Positions 8,388 to 17,353 of a stretch of DNA of 63,436 nucleotides are shown piece after piece. This stretch comes from CAZPHU01 sp964419255 (lineage in GTDB: Bacteria > Fibrobacterota > Chitinivibrionia > Chitinivibrionales > CAYFVL01). The stretch's first letter is position 1, and each line of letters starts with the position of its first letter. The position numbers were made by a program, and so were the translations under genes. The notes below the pieces were generated by a model that did no database searches, was not told where the DNA came from, and saw nothing but the letters and a program-made list of their open reading frames with translations. The DNA lies in assembly GCA_964419255.1 (NCBI GenBank), contig CAYQOU010000018.1:1-63436 (forward strand), read 5' to 3'.

Positions 8388-10169
8388 ATGACCACACAAT
8401 CTCATCCAGGGTCAGAAGATGCATTCGGCAGTTTATCGGAGTTTGGGACAAAATCTAATTCCAAAAAGAAAAATATCAATTCAAAGAAGACCACGACTCG
8501 TACCGATCTTGCCGGTTTAGATAGTAATACGTCCACCGGTACAAAAATTAACGTTGGCAAGAAGCTTACCGGCACCTACGACTTTCAGGAAAGCGGAAGG
8601 GTAAAAGATACCACTCTTAACGGTATGTCCATAGAAACCGATCAGTATAAGATCGACTCACCTGCCGAAAAGCCGGATAACAAACGACTCACTCGTACAA
8701 CAATCGATGCCTCCACAGTTTTTAACCCATCACCTAAAAAGGATTCAGAACATCCAGTAGTCGTGGAGGACTCAAAAGCAGAGACAAATAGCGGAGAAAA
8801 ACCACCTCTCGAATCGTCCCATCGAAAAGACAGAAAACACCCGCAACCCATTTCAGTGGATATATCTTCAAGATCCATAAGAAGGCTGCCCCCGGAAAAT
8901 GAAAGCATACCTCTTGGCTCCGGCATTATAACGGGTCTTCTGGGAAGCGGTGGAATGGCAAAGGTATACAAGATCTGGAACGAAGAGCTGGAGGTTTTCC
9001 GTGCCGTAAAGGTTCTCCTTCCCTCCAGCCAACAGGAGGTCAAGAACCGATTCCAAACAGAAGTCAAAATTTCGGCTAAGCTGAATCATCCAAACATCGT
9101 CAGGGTGTTTTCAGTGGGCAGGTGGAATGGGCTGCCGTATATGGAGATGGAGATGATTGAGGGAATCACCCTCAGTTCCATCATCTCTCGTTTTAAAACA
9201 ATTCCCTCCTCTGTATGCGCTGCACTTGCCCTTCAGATATCACACGCGCTGGCATATGCTCATAGCCAGGAAGTACTCATCTATGGTAAAAAGTACTCCG
9301 GTATTATTCATCGCGACTTAAAACCATCCAACATAATGGTTAACAACCAGGGTGTGGTTAAACTTATGGACTTTGGTGTGGCGCGCCCGGTGGAAACCGG
9401 ACTTCATACGGTTAATACGACCAACCTTGTCGGTACACTGCAATACTTTTCACCCGAACAGATAGCGGGCTATCCGATTGATCAGTCATCAGACATATAT
9501 TCTTTCGGTGCGGTCTTATACGAGATGCTTTGTGGGAGCTGTCCTTTTCCCCAAAATAAAATGGTTGAATTGATACAGGCAAAGACAAACAACCGATTCA
9601 CGCGACTTGAAGATTATGGTCAAAACTTTGACAGCAGATTATCGTCGGTTGTGCAGATATGCCTGAGAACGGATAAACATTCCCGATTCGATGATTCTTT
9701 TAAATTGCGGAGCTGCCTGGATGAGATCCATCGATCTTTTCAAACCGAATCACCGGAAGAGGTGATCAAATCCTTTATGAGTGATCCGGAGAAAGTTTAC
9801 AAGGAAGATGAGAAAAGATGTACTCTGTATCGGAGCAAAACGAGTACGAAAAGTGCCTTGGCACATGCTCATACAACAGGCTCGGATGTTGACAGTGATA
9901 CTGAGCTATACGGGGTATCAACTCCTGCGGTAATCGAAAAACAAGAAATACATGAGACTCTGTTTGACATAGAAGATTCTGAGCAAACGAAAAACAATCG
10001 AAACCGGGTTGTCGTTGTTGTAATCTTAATACTGCTGATCGTTTTACTTGGTCTAATATTGTTTTTTAAAAAGATGTCGCAACAAGAGGAATCTGTGATG
10101 TTTTTTGAACAATACAATCAGTATGTACACAGTCTCGACCTTACTCGTGATATGAGAGGATTTGTCTAA
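8388..10169 (+). CDS. Membrane-anchored Ser/Thr protein kinase (Hanks type)
   Basis: A 593-residue kinase. The first 170 residues are polar and likely disordered. The kinase domain covers about 178-450: glycine loop LGSGGMAKV (185-193), catalytic Lys in FRAVKVL (K208), HRDLKPSN (308-315) with the catalytic Asp at 310, and DFG (328-330). All key residues are present, so it should be active. One transmembrane helix lies at about 541-560, leaving a 33-residue tail outside with no known sensor domain. The stop overlaps the start of the hydrogenase-like gene by one base, so that protein is the obvious partner. RBS before ATG is weak (AAAGGA, 12 bases). Confidence 0.93.
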   Translation: MTTQSHPGSEDAFGSLSEFGTKSNSKKKNINSKKTTTRTDLAGLDSNTSTGTKINVGKKLTGTYDFQESGRVKDTTLNGMSIETDQYKIDSPAEKPDNKRLTRTTIDASTVFNPSPKKDSEHPVVVEDSKAETNSGEKPPLESSHRKDRKHPQPISVDISSRSIRRLPPENESIPLGSGIITGLLGSGGMAKVYKIWNEELEVFRAVKVLLPSSQQEVKNRFQTEVKISAKLNHPNIVRVFSVGRWNGLPYMEMEMIEGITLSSIISRFKTIPSSVCAALALQISHALAYAHSQEVLIYGKKYSGIIHRDLKPSNIMVNNQGVVKLMDFGVARPVETGLHTVNTTNLVGTLQYFSPEQIAGYPIDQSSDIYSFGAVLYEMLCGSCPFPQNKMVELIQAKTNNRFTRLEDYGQNFDSRLSSVVQICLRTDKHSRFDDSFKLRSCLDEIHRSFQTESPEEVIKSFMSDPEKVYKEDEKRCTLYRSKTSTKSALAHAHTTGSDVDSDTELYGVSTPAVIEKQEIHETLFDIEDSEQTKNNRNRVVVVVILILLIVLLGLILFFKKMSQQEESVMFFEQYNQYVHSLDLTRDMRGFV

Positions 10170-11893
10170 TGATAGTCGGAAAAAGATTGAAGAAGCTCCC
10201 AACAATTGTCGGAGTGGATGCAGAAAAGTGCGTTAATTGTCATGCGTGCATTACTGCATGCCCTGTAAAATACTGCAATGACGGCAGTGGTGACTTCGTC
10301 AGCGTGAATCCGTATATGTGCATAGGTTGCGGCAACTGCATCAAGAAATGCACGCATAATGCCCGATACATGATAGACGATTTCGAGCCGTTTATGGAGG
10401 ATCTTGCAGCAGGACAAGACATAGTCGTCATAGTCGCGCCGTCTGTGGTAGCGAATTTTCCATCAGAATACCTGCATTTGAACGGATGGCTTATGAGCCT
10501 GGGGGTAGCGGCAGTCTTTGACGTCAGCTTTGGGGCAGAGCTGACAGTCAAGTCGTATGTTGACTATCTACAAAATCACGATAATCCCAAAACCGTTATC
10601 TCCCAACCCTGCCCTGCAATCGTTACCTACATACAGATGTACATTCCCGAACTCCTTAATCATCTTGCGCCGGTGGATAGCCCCATGCTTCATACAATGA
10701 AAATGATTAAGAAGTATTATCCACAGTTTGCACAACATAAGATTGCAGCGATTTCTCCCTGCCTTGCAAAAAAAAGGGAGTTTTTCGAGGCGGGCATCGG
10801 AGATTACAATATTGGCTTCAAATCCATCTCAACCTACATTGAAAAACACAAGATCGATCTTTTTGCGTTTTCACAGCAAAACTACAACAACCCTCCGGCC
10901 GAACGTGCCGTCGGTTTTTCCAGCCCGGGCGGGCTACTTAAAACCGCCGAGCGCTGGATACCCGGAATCACCGAAAAGTCCAGAAAAATCGAGGGAGTAG
11001 AAAACATCTACAGCTACCTTGACATGTTGCCGATTTCGATCATCAAAGAAACCTCCCCGACGTTGATCGACTGCCTCAACTGTGAACGGGGCTGCAACGG
11101 CGGCCCGCTGACAGTGACAGATACGGTTCCCCTCGATGATATGGAAAAAGCCGTAGCCGGCCGTCTCACACAGGCCGTTTCATCATATGAAAAAGCAGAA
11201 GATGGTGAAAGTGTCGATTTTCCTCCGGAGCATATAAACGAAATCCTTTCGGCTTTTTGGGAAAGAGAGCTGTACAAACGTGATTATGGCGACCTGAGCA
11301 TAAATAACCGTATAATCGTCCCCTCGGAAGAAGAGCTGCAGAGAATCTATAAGATGATGCGAAAAACTTGCGACGCCGATTTTTATAACTGCAGTGCATG
11401 TGGATATGGAACGTGCGAAAATATGGCTATCGCCATATACAACGGACTAAACCGCCCAGAAAACTGTCATTTCTTCCTGGCGGCAGAAGCGACCATAAAA
11501 ACCGAAGGGATATCAGAAAACGAAAAACGGTTACGTAATATCCTTTCATCAACTACGGCTGGTTTTTGCCTGGCGGATGAAGAGTGTCGTTTGATAGTGG
11601 TCAATTCCGCCTTTTGTAACTACATGGGAATGACCAGGGAAAAACTTTTGGGCACGGCGTTTTTAAGTAAGCAGTTCAAACGTTGCTCTGCTGAAAGTCC
11701 CTACACTTCCGAAATCAGAATTAGTCGACCGGATGGAACATATGCATACTACCTGTTTATAGCCAACCCCTATTTAGAAGACAAGGAAATTGTCGGATAT
11801 TTTGCCATAGTAGTAGATGTCAACCGATATAAAAGCAATACAAAAAATTTCCCGGGTACAAAAATTCAATCACAAATAGATCCTTCCGTCTGA
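10169..11893 (+). CDS. Sensory-type [FeFe]-hydrogenase-like protein with FeS and PAS domains
   Basis: A 574-residue soluble protein. Two ferredoxin-type 4Fe-4S motifs are at Cys 21/24/27/31 and 51/54/57/61. The H-cluster domain follows, with loop 1 SQPCPAI (C148), loop 2 SPCLAKK (C198) and loop 3 CLNCERGCNGGP (C302, C305, C309). In catalytic hydrogenases loop 1 is TSCCP; here the proton-relay Cys is replaced by Pro, as in the sensory (HydS, group C) type where this position is changed. A further FeS domain (C408/C411/C416/C433) and a PAS domain (about 452-560) complete it. The architecture and the kinase partner suggest H2 or redox sensing and not bulk catalysis. The TGA stop lies in an interspersed repeat. 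Confidence 0.85.
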   Translation: MIVGKRLKKLPTIVGVDAEKCVNCHACITACPVKYCNDGSGDFVSVNPYMCIGCGNCIKKCTHNARYMIDDFEPFMEDLAAGQDIVVIVAPSVVANFPSEYLHLNGWLMSLGVAAVFDVSFGAELTVKSYVDYLQNHDNPKTVISQPCPAIVTYIQMYIPELLNHLAPVDSPMLHTMKMIKKYYPQFAQHKIAAISPCLAKKREFFEAGIGDYNIGFKSISTYIEKHKIDLFAFSQQNYNNPPAERAVGFSSPGGLLKTAERWIPGITEKSRKIEGVENIYSYLDMLPISIIKETSPTLIDCLNCERGCNGGPLTVTDTVPLDDMEKAVAGRLTQAVSSYEKAEDGESVDFPPEHINEILSAFWERELYKRDYGDLSINNRIIVPSEEELQRIYKMMRKTCDADFYNCSACGYGTCENMAIAIYNGLNRPENCHFFLAAEATIKTEGISENEKRLRNILSSTTAGFCLADEECRLIVVNSAFCNYMGMTREKLLGTAFLSKQFKRCSAESPYTSEIRISRPDGTYAYYLFIANPYLEDKEIVGYFAIVVDVNRYKSNTKNFPGTKIQSQIDPSV

Positions 11894-11945
11894 ATCGAGC
11901 GGTTTTATTTATAGCCTGAGTTGAGCGATTCTTTTGCACCGCCCG
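11890..11945 (+). repeat. Family I interspersed repeat, two half-copies
   Basis: Contains CTGAATCGAGCGGTTTT and, 12 bases on, CTGAGTTGAGCGATTCTTTT. Both match the left arm of the 55-60 base palindromic element seen complete at 56043-56099. The first TGA is also the stop codon of the hydrogenase-like gene. Confidence 0.6.
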
Positions 11946-12093
11946 CACAATTTTGGTTAAAGGAGGATCAACCTTTGAAACTTATTACAATTAAATGTGT
12001 TTTTTATTAGATGAAGCGTCTGTTCTCGGGTGATGGTTCGTCAAAAGGTATTTTGAAACCATAATCTCGATTAATCACCTTTTAGGGAGGTTC

Positions 12094-12795
12094 GTGTTGG
12101 TTTTACTCGAAAACAAATGGGCACTGGTGACCGGTTCCAGCCGTGGAATCGGACAACAAATCGCACTCGGGCTGGCAGAGAGAAAATGTAACATCATAGT
12201 GCATGGAAGAAAAGCCGAAAATCTGCAGAAGACGCTTGATATGCTGAAGGGCTATGATATCCACGTTCATTCCGTCTCAGGAGAACTCTCATCCCAGCAA
12301 GAAGTGGCAGACATAATAGAGCAAGCACAACAAGGGCCCGGTATTGTTGACATTCTGTACAACAATGCAGCCATCCAGAATCCGTGGAAATCTATCTGGG
12401 AGATAAGCTATGAAGAGTGGCTTGAGACTTTTCAGATAAATCTGTTCTCGGTTATAGCTTTATGCAATGCTTTCGCACCGAAGATGAAGGAACGCGGATA
12501 CGGACGAATAATCAACCTGACTTCTGGTATCAAGGATGTTCCCAATCTGGCCCCATACAGTGTCTCAAAAGCTGCGATTGATAAGTATACGCAGGATCTT
12601 GCCGCAGAACTTCAGGGAACCAATGTGCTGGCAAACACCGTAGATCCGGGATGGTTAAGAACAGATCTGGGCGGCCCCAACGGCATGTTTTCGGTAGAGA
12701 CGGTCATTCCAGGAGCGCTTGTACCGGCTCTTTTCGAAGATAACGGGCCAAGCGGCAACTTCTATTGCGCGCAGGATTTTAAATACCTTAAATAA
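12094..12795 (+). CDS. Short-chain dehydrogenase/reductase (SDR)
   Basis: A 233-residue classical SDR, expected to use NAD(H) or NADP(H) on a hydroxyl or keto group; substrate unknown. Visible are the cofactor loop TGSSRGIG (13-20), the NNA motif (90-92), catalytic Ser 144, and Y155/K159 in YSVSKAA. The end DPGWLRTDLGG is the usual substrate-loop region. AGGGAGG at 12084-12090 fits either GTG 12094 or TTG 12097 as start. It follows the hydrogenase-like gene by 200 bases and may or may not share its transcript. Confidence 0.9.
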   Translation: MLVLLENKWALVTGSSRGIGQQIALGLAERKCNIIVHGRKAENLQKTLDMLKGYDIHVHSVSGELSSQQEVADIIEQAQQGPGIVDILYNNAAIQNPWKSIWEISYEEWLETFQINLFSVIALCNAFAPKMKERGYGRIINLTSGIKDVPNLAPYSVSKAAIDKYTQDLAAELQGTNVLANTVDPGWLRTDLGGPNGMFSVETVIPGALVPALFEDNGPSGNFYCAQDFKYLK

Positions 12796-12921
12796 ATAAA
12801 GGGAGTAGTTTCAGGGACAAGCCATTCATATCACGGTCGAAAGGTTCTCAGCGGTTGATTGGCACAATTCCCTGGAAAGCAGAAGAACTGAAGTAAGGTG
12901 CGCATATCCGGGCGCATAAGC

Positions 12922-12959
12922 AAAGAGCAGCACCACAAGTGAGGGCGCTGCTCTTTTTT
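12922..12959 (+). terminator. Rho-independent terminator between convergent SDR and GH9 genes
   Basis: A stem AAAGAGCAGC (12922-12931) pairs with GCTGCTCTTT (12947-12956), and the right arm runs into a T-tract. It serves the plus-strand gene best; the opposite side has only a weak T-run. Confidence 0.75.
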
Positions 12960-12984
12960 CAGGTATTCAGAAAATCGGGTGGAA

Positions 12985-15615
12985 TCAACTCTTGCGAATC
13001 AGCGAAACTGCCTGAGTGTACTGCCTGTTGCCATCGAAAAATCTGAGGACATACATGCCGGTTCCCAGATGGTTGGGTATAGTGATAGTCTGATTTCCTT
13101 TCTCCAACTTTTGGATCTGCGATGATAAATCCTTTATCAACCTGCCTGAAACCGAGTAGATTTTCAAGTATGAAGCTGCAGGGTTTTGCAGCATAAAATT
13201 CACCTGAACTCTGGAACCTACGGTTTTTGCCCGAAGGATGTTTTGAAAAGCACTGGCGGAAACCGAATGACTGATGGAAGACATGCCATTCATGGTCAGA
13301 CTGACATTATCGATATAAACATTCTTATCGGAAAGACCGGTATTGAATGTAATACGTGCCTCCTGATCGGTGGGATCAGTCATGGTAAAATTGATGGTAA
13401 ACATCCGCGGCTCTGTCGATAATGAGATTTCCCCTCCGGCGCCACCGGTATACGATGCCCATGGATCGTTTGACATTGCGATGTCGGCAATGATGGTACG
13501 GGCGCTATCCGCCCAGGCCTCAAAACAGAAGCTATATTCACCGCCTTCGACCAACTCCAGGCCACTCTGAACCATCTGTATACTCCAGTCCATATCACCG
13601 CCGTTGGTGATATCGATTTCAAATACCCCATCGGTAACCGATCCGGTACCCTCACCACCTTCATTGTTACTGATTGACCATTCTTCTTCACCGTCATCAA
13701 AACTACCGTTGCGCACGATTTCATCTACTAGTCCGAATTGAGTGGTTAGCAGGATATCCTCTTCAACCGTCAGTGTAATCGTCTCATCCAAACTGGCTAT
13801 GGCTCCATTCCATCCACGAAAGATTTCATCCTCAACGGGTACGGCTGTCAGCTGCACGGTGGTTCCTTTTTCGTACAGTCTCTGAGCAGGTTCGATCTCC
13901 ACGGTGCCGGGCCCATTGATTTGCAAGACGATGGCAAACGAATCCGATTCTACCACCGCCCCATCACCCAACTCAGCATCAATCGCCGCAAGAAGGGCGG
14001 TCATCGGGGAACTCCAATTAATGGCGATCTCGTTAGTGGTATAGCTGCCGTATTCGTCTACGTAATCTGAAGGACCTCCATTAGGACCGCCGACCAGAAA
14101 ACCCGGTATCGTAGCCTCCACATCATCGGCTGCGGAAATACGGTGATGGGGGTTACTTGATGCATTTATGCCGTATCCGGTCAGAAAAGAATAGCCGGTA
14201 GCGTTTTTCCCGAGCAAATAGTCGGCACACTCAACAGCACCATACAGATATTTATCATCTTGCGAGGTTTTGAATGCCGTTAACAGGCAAATCGCCTGAT
14301 TTGCTATCATGGAATTTGATCCCCAATTAAAGGGAAATTTTGGAATGCGATAGGGATGAGTCTCCATATCTTCAAGAAAATTATCAGCAAATCCGGTTAT
14401 GGAGTTTTTCACCGTCTCGAGTGATGTTTCATCCAAGTCATTTTCCGTGGCCATAAGCGAAATAGAAGCAAGACTTCTAACTTCCCCCCAGCTGGGCACA
14501 ATTCTATAACGCAGGATCTGATTGCTTACAACACGTGCATATTCTTCTTTTCCGGTTGTAATAAACAATTCCGTGGAGGCCCAGATTCTTTCATCATTAC
14601 TTGCATTATCCCCATACTCTCCCGTACCCACCGACGGCAACCCGTTGACGGAACCGGGATTTACAAAAAAGGAGTCGGGGTTTTCTTCCGCCCACTGCCA
14701 TGCATCTTCGGCCTGGGATAAACAGCTCGCGGCAAATCCGCTGTCTATCGGCTCGTATATGCGTGCGGCCATAGCCATAACCGCCGCAAAATCAAGAGTC
14801 GCCGGGGTGGCCTTTCCGATTATGTATCGCGTTGAGGTGGCCTCGTGCGGCATTTTAACACCGTCAAAGCGCAGTGTGGTAAGTTTATGATAAACACCAC
14901 CATCGGTATCCTGCATCGTCTTCATCCATTCAAGCTCATAGCGCACCTCATCCAGAAGATCATCCCGTCCGTTTCCTGATTCAGGTAGATTCATTGAAGA
15001 ATCCCCGAAATACTCACCAAACATTTCATAGAACTGTAACAAGGTACCAACGGTTATCCCCGCATTGACTATGTACTTTCCGAAATCTCCGGCATCATAC
15101 CACCCCCCCGGTGAGGATGTTGTGCCGCTGTCTCTTCCACTTGACGGATGGTATACAACGGACGTGTCCGGATGACCTCCCGGACGGGCATACACACCGG
15201 CATGTTCCTCTTCAAGTTCGCAGGAAGCGCGTTGAAAGTAGAAAGATCTGAGGCTGGCCTGCGCTGCACGAGCGTATGCGCGTGAGGATATTCTGAATGG
15301 ATACGACATTCCGAGGCTTTCTGTTCGAATCCAGTAAGTCCCCTGCCTCGTTATATCCGTGAAAACAGCCTGCTTTACTGTTTCACCCGCAGATGACCAC
15401 ACCAGCGGCTCGGAAAGTTCTCCAGAAAATACGACTTCATCACTGCTATTGATAACTTCGAAGGTCGAATCGGCAGTCCCCACAACTATGGCAATCTTTG
15501 GGGCAGTGGGATAATAGCCCAGCTGATTCAAACGGTAACTGTCAGCACCTGCCAATGAGTGCAGAAATAAGAACAGTATACTTACTACGGTTGCTAAAAT
15601 TGTTCTTTGATTCAT
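12985..15615 (-). CDS. Secreted GH9 glycoside hydrolase with carbohydrate-binding module and sorting tail
   Basis: An 876-residue exported enzyme. A signal peptide (residues 1-24) is followed by a CelD-type Ig domain (YRLNQLGYYP onwards, to about 110) and a GH9 catalytic domain (about 115-555). Its signatures are WYDAGDFGKYIV (base Asp), NPHHRIS and TTNEIAINWSSP (acid Glu). Next comes an InlB-B-like repeat (about 560-630; GPGTVEIEP, FRGWNG). A CBM4/9-like jelly roll (about 635-785; NGSFDDGEEEW to YIDNVSL) follows, then a C-terminal sorting tail (about 800-876) like those recognised by type IX secretion. It is a sister of the enzyme at 1283-4729 but with its binding module behind the catalytic domain. 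Confidence 0.92.
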   Translation of the reverse strand: MNQRTILATVVSILFLFLHSLAGADSYRLNQLGYYPTAPKIAIVVGTADSTFEVINSSDEVVFSGELSEPLVWSSAGETVKQAVFTDITRQGTYWIRTESLGMSYPFRISSRAYARAAQASLRSFYFQRASCELEEEHAGVYARPGGHPDTSVVYHPSSGRDSGTTSSPGGWYDAGDFGKYIVNAGITVGTLLQFYEMFGEYFGDSSMNLPESGNGRDDLLDEVRYELEWMKTMQDTDGGVYHKLTTLRFDGVKMPHEATSTRYIIGKATPATLDFAAVMAMAARIYEPIDSGFAASCLSQAEDAWQWAEENPDSFFVNPGSVNGLPSVGTGEYGDNASNDERIWASTELFITTGKEEYARVVSNQILRYRIVPSWGEVRSLASISLMATENDLDETSLETVKNSITGFADNFLEDMETHPYRIPKFPFNWGSNSMIANQAICLLTAFKTSQDDKYLYGAVECADYLLGKNATGYSFLTGYGINASSNPHHRISAADDVEATIPGFLVGGPNGGPSDYVDEYGSYTTNEIAINWSSPMTALLAAIDAELGDGAVVESDSFAIVLQINGPGTVEIEPAQRLYEKGTTVQLTAVPVEDEIFRGWNGAIASLDETITLTVEEDILLTTQFGLVDEIVRNGSFDDGEEEWSISNNEGGEGTGSVTDGVFEIDITNGGDMDWSIQMVQSGLELVEGGEYSFCFEAWADSARTIIADIAMSNDPWASYTGGAGGEISLSTEPRMFTINFTMTDPTDQEARITFNTGLSDKNVYIDNVSLTMNGMSSISHSVSASAFQNILRAKTVGSRVQVNFMLQNPAASYLKIYSVSGRLIKDLSSQIQKLEKGNQTITIPNHLGTGMYVLRFFDGNRQYTQAVSLIRKS

Positions 15616-15953
15616 AAGAAAATGATCCCTTCAAAACACAATACTATAGACAAATACTCCTATATCCTCTAATATACCCTCTTATGTCTGAAACATAACC
15701 CCCCTTCAGGTTAAATAGTATCGAGAACTGTTGTAATTGTTCAATCCAAAAAAACACCATCCGGGAGTGAGTTGGAGAGAAAACGTTATTTAGAGCCACG
15801 TTGAGCGGTTCAAACATTATCGAGCCTAAGGACATCAATCAATCTTGAGTAATCGTGGGAGGATATTGCCCCGATTGCTTCAATCCTTTCCCTTCAAAGG
15901 TTTGCGCGACACTTCGGCTCAGAACCGCTCGATTCGGGTATTGAAATGCTGGA
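15616..15953. other. Intergenic region with two family I repeat pieces
   Basis: About 340 bases upstream of the GH9 gene and downstream of the cyclic-nucleotide-binding gene. It holds a family I half-copy at 15799-15830 and a better copy at 15901-15940. A minus frame at 15644-15838 shows no family features and has no good start; I do not call it a gene. Confidence 0.5.
15901..15940 (-). repeat. Family I interspersed repeat
   Basis: On the minus strand it reads CCGAATCGAGCGGTTCTGAG, then 6 bases, then GTCGCGCAAA, matching the left arm and centre of the complete elements at 48438-48496 and 56043-56099. It lies 14 bases beyond the stop of the cNMP-binding gene. Confidence 0.65.
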
Positions 15954-16340
15954 TCAGTAGGAATGCAGACTATTTGGAGAGGACTGTTGATTAGCCAGCA
16001 GAGTGACAATTTTCCGATTCATTTCAACCACCCGGGAAGCCAGGGACTTTGCTACCATTAAGGCGGATGAGGGGCTGGTTTCGAACAGTTGAGTAACATT
16101 TTCGATGAACATCAACTTCGTATGCTTCCTGGCAATTACGGTTGCCTGTCGGCGTCCTCCCAGCAGTGCACCGATTTCACCTACATATTCCCCCCTATTG
16201 GTTATCTCACTGACCACACGCCCCTGAAAAGATACCTCCAAAGCTCCTGAGACAAGTACATACATACCGTGAGCCAATTTACCTTCTTTGAGCACAACCT
16301 GACCGGGTTCAAACTCAACGATTTTTCTTTTCTTACTCAT
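15954..16340 (-). CDS. Small cyclic-nucleotide-binding (cNMP/CRP-type) domain protein
   Basis: A 128-residue protein that is almost only one cNMP-binding beta-barrel: FEPGQVVLKEG, MYVLVSGALEV, then YVGEIGALLGGRRQATVIA, where the phosphate-binding cassette GEIGALLGGRRQAT has the conserved Glu and Arg. A C-terminal helix follows. There is no DNA-binding domain, so this is not a CRP-type transcription factor. The gene starts 15 bases after the stop of the NFACT-R gene and is probably cotranscribed with it. Confidence 0.88.
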   Translation of the reverse strand: MSKKRKIVEFEPGQVVLKEGKLAHGMYVLVSGALEVSFQGRVVSEITNRGEYVGEIGALLGGRRQATVIARKHTKLMFIENVTQLFETSPSSALMVAKSLASRVVEMNRKIVTLLANQQSSPNSLHSY

Positions 16341-16355
16341 TTCAAAAGATTTCCT

Positions 16356-17279
16356 CTACTCATAAATCCCTGGAAACATCTCATGGGGAGATTTCGGTGC
16401 CACCCGAACAGTTTTAAACCTCTGCACCTGTACCTGTCCGGGGGGCGATTTGCGAGGCTTCGAAACATAGCGCGCCTCAGTTACATGTACTTCTGCATAC
16501 GATGTATGTCGCGCTTTGGAGAACCATACCGCCATGGCTCCCGCCTTTTCAATCACTTTTTGAGGCGGCCACTGGCTACCCTTTTGTCTCTGAATTACCA
16601 CGTGGGAGCCGGCATGCCCCGCCACATGCAACCACACATCCCATGATCTGGCAAAGCGGGTAGAAAGCTCATCATTCTGCGCATCCGTCTTTCCGATATA
16701 TACATCGTACTCATCCACTCGGTAGTGACGATAAGGGATTTTCGGTACCTTCTTACCGCCACCAGAAGCTTTTAGCGAATTACCCGAATCGAACTGCTTT
16801 CCCTTTTCACTCAATTGATTCAGAGTTTGCTCATTTACTGACTCTCCAACTTTTACCCGCTCGATGAGGGTTTCGCAATCGGATATAAATTGCTGTATCT
16901 GGGCGATCTGCTTCTTACTGTCTTCCACCTTATGCGATGATGCCTCAAATCCGCGTTTCCCTTTGCGCGCCTTCTTATAGTACAATTCCGCATTCCGATA
17001 TGCATCACATTTAGGATTTAAACGCACAATTTCTATCCTTTGAGTGTGAACATTGATAATCTCCCGCTCAGCTTCTCCCTTCGGATAAGCATCGGGATCG
17101 GCCAGAAGAGAATCTCCCACCTGCTGAAACCACTGCCAGTTCTTTGCTTCTTCCAGCTCATTTTGTTGTTTTAGAAGCTTTGTGCGCACTTTTTTTTCTG
17201 CCTTGGCAGCCATTTTTCTCAACTGCCTGATGGATGCAGCATGGTTTTGCAGTTCTGATCTACCATTTTCTGTTTCCAT
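16356..17279 (-). CDS. NFACT-R (DUF814) domain protein, stand-alone form
   Basis: A 307-residue protein with a charged coiled-coil N-terminus (about 1-150) and a C-terminal NFACT-R domain (about 185-300), marked by DVWLHVAGHAGSHVVI and AGAMAVWFSKAR. In RqcH/NEMF this domain accompanies the NFACT-N and HhH parts that act in ribosome quality control; those parts are absent here. The frame extends to a TTG at 17312, but that extension overlaps a strong plus-strand promoter and has no ribosome site, so I prefer the ATG at 17279. RNA or ribosome binding is inferred from the family. Confidence 0.85.
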   Translation of the reverse strand: METENGRSELQNHAASIRQLRKMAAKAEKKVRTKLLKQQNELEEAKNWQWFQQVGDSLLADPDAYPKGEAEREIINVHTQRIEIVRLNPKCDAYRNAELYYKKARKGKRGFEASSHKVEDSKKQIAQIQQFISDCETLIERVKVGESVNEQTLNQLSEKGKQFDSGNSLKASGGGKKVPKIPYRHYRVDEYDVYIGKTDAQNDELSTRFARSWDVWLHVAGHAGSHVVIQRQKGSQWPPQKVIEKAGAMAVWFSKARHTSYAEVHVTEARYVSKPRKSPPGQVQVQRFKTVRVAPKSPHEMFPGIYE

Positions 17280-17284
17280 TATGC

Positions 17285-17313
17285 TTGACACTATTCCCTG
17301 TTTGTGGTACAAT
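17285..17313 (+). promoter_or_regulatory. Sigma-70-type promoter for the zinc-ribbon gene at 17354
   Basis: A perfect -35 box TTGACA (17285-17290) and a -10 box TACAAT (17308-17313) are separated by exactly 17 bases. Transcription would start near 17320, about 34 bases before the ATG. Confidence 0.8.
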
Positions 17314-17353
17314 TTAAAAGGTTTTTTTCTGGTGTATTTGTTTTGAGGGCTTT

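Noticed and set aside
15644..15838. Minus frame of 64 codons upstream of GH9
   Set aside because: Crosses a family I half-copy and has no ribosome site.
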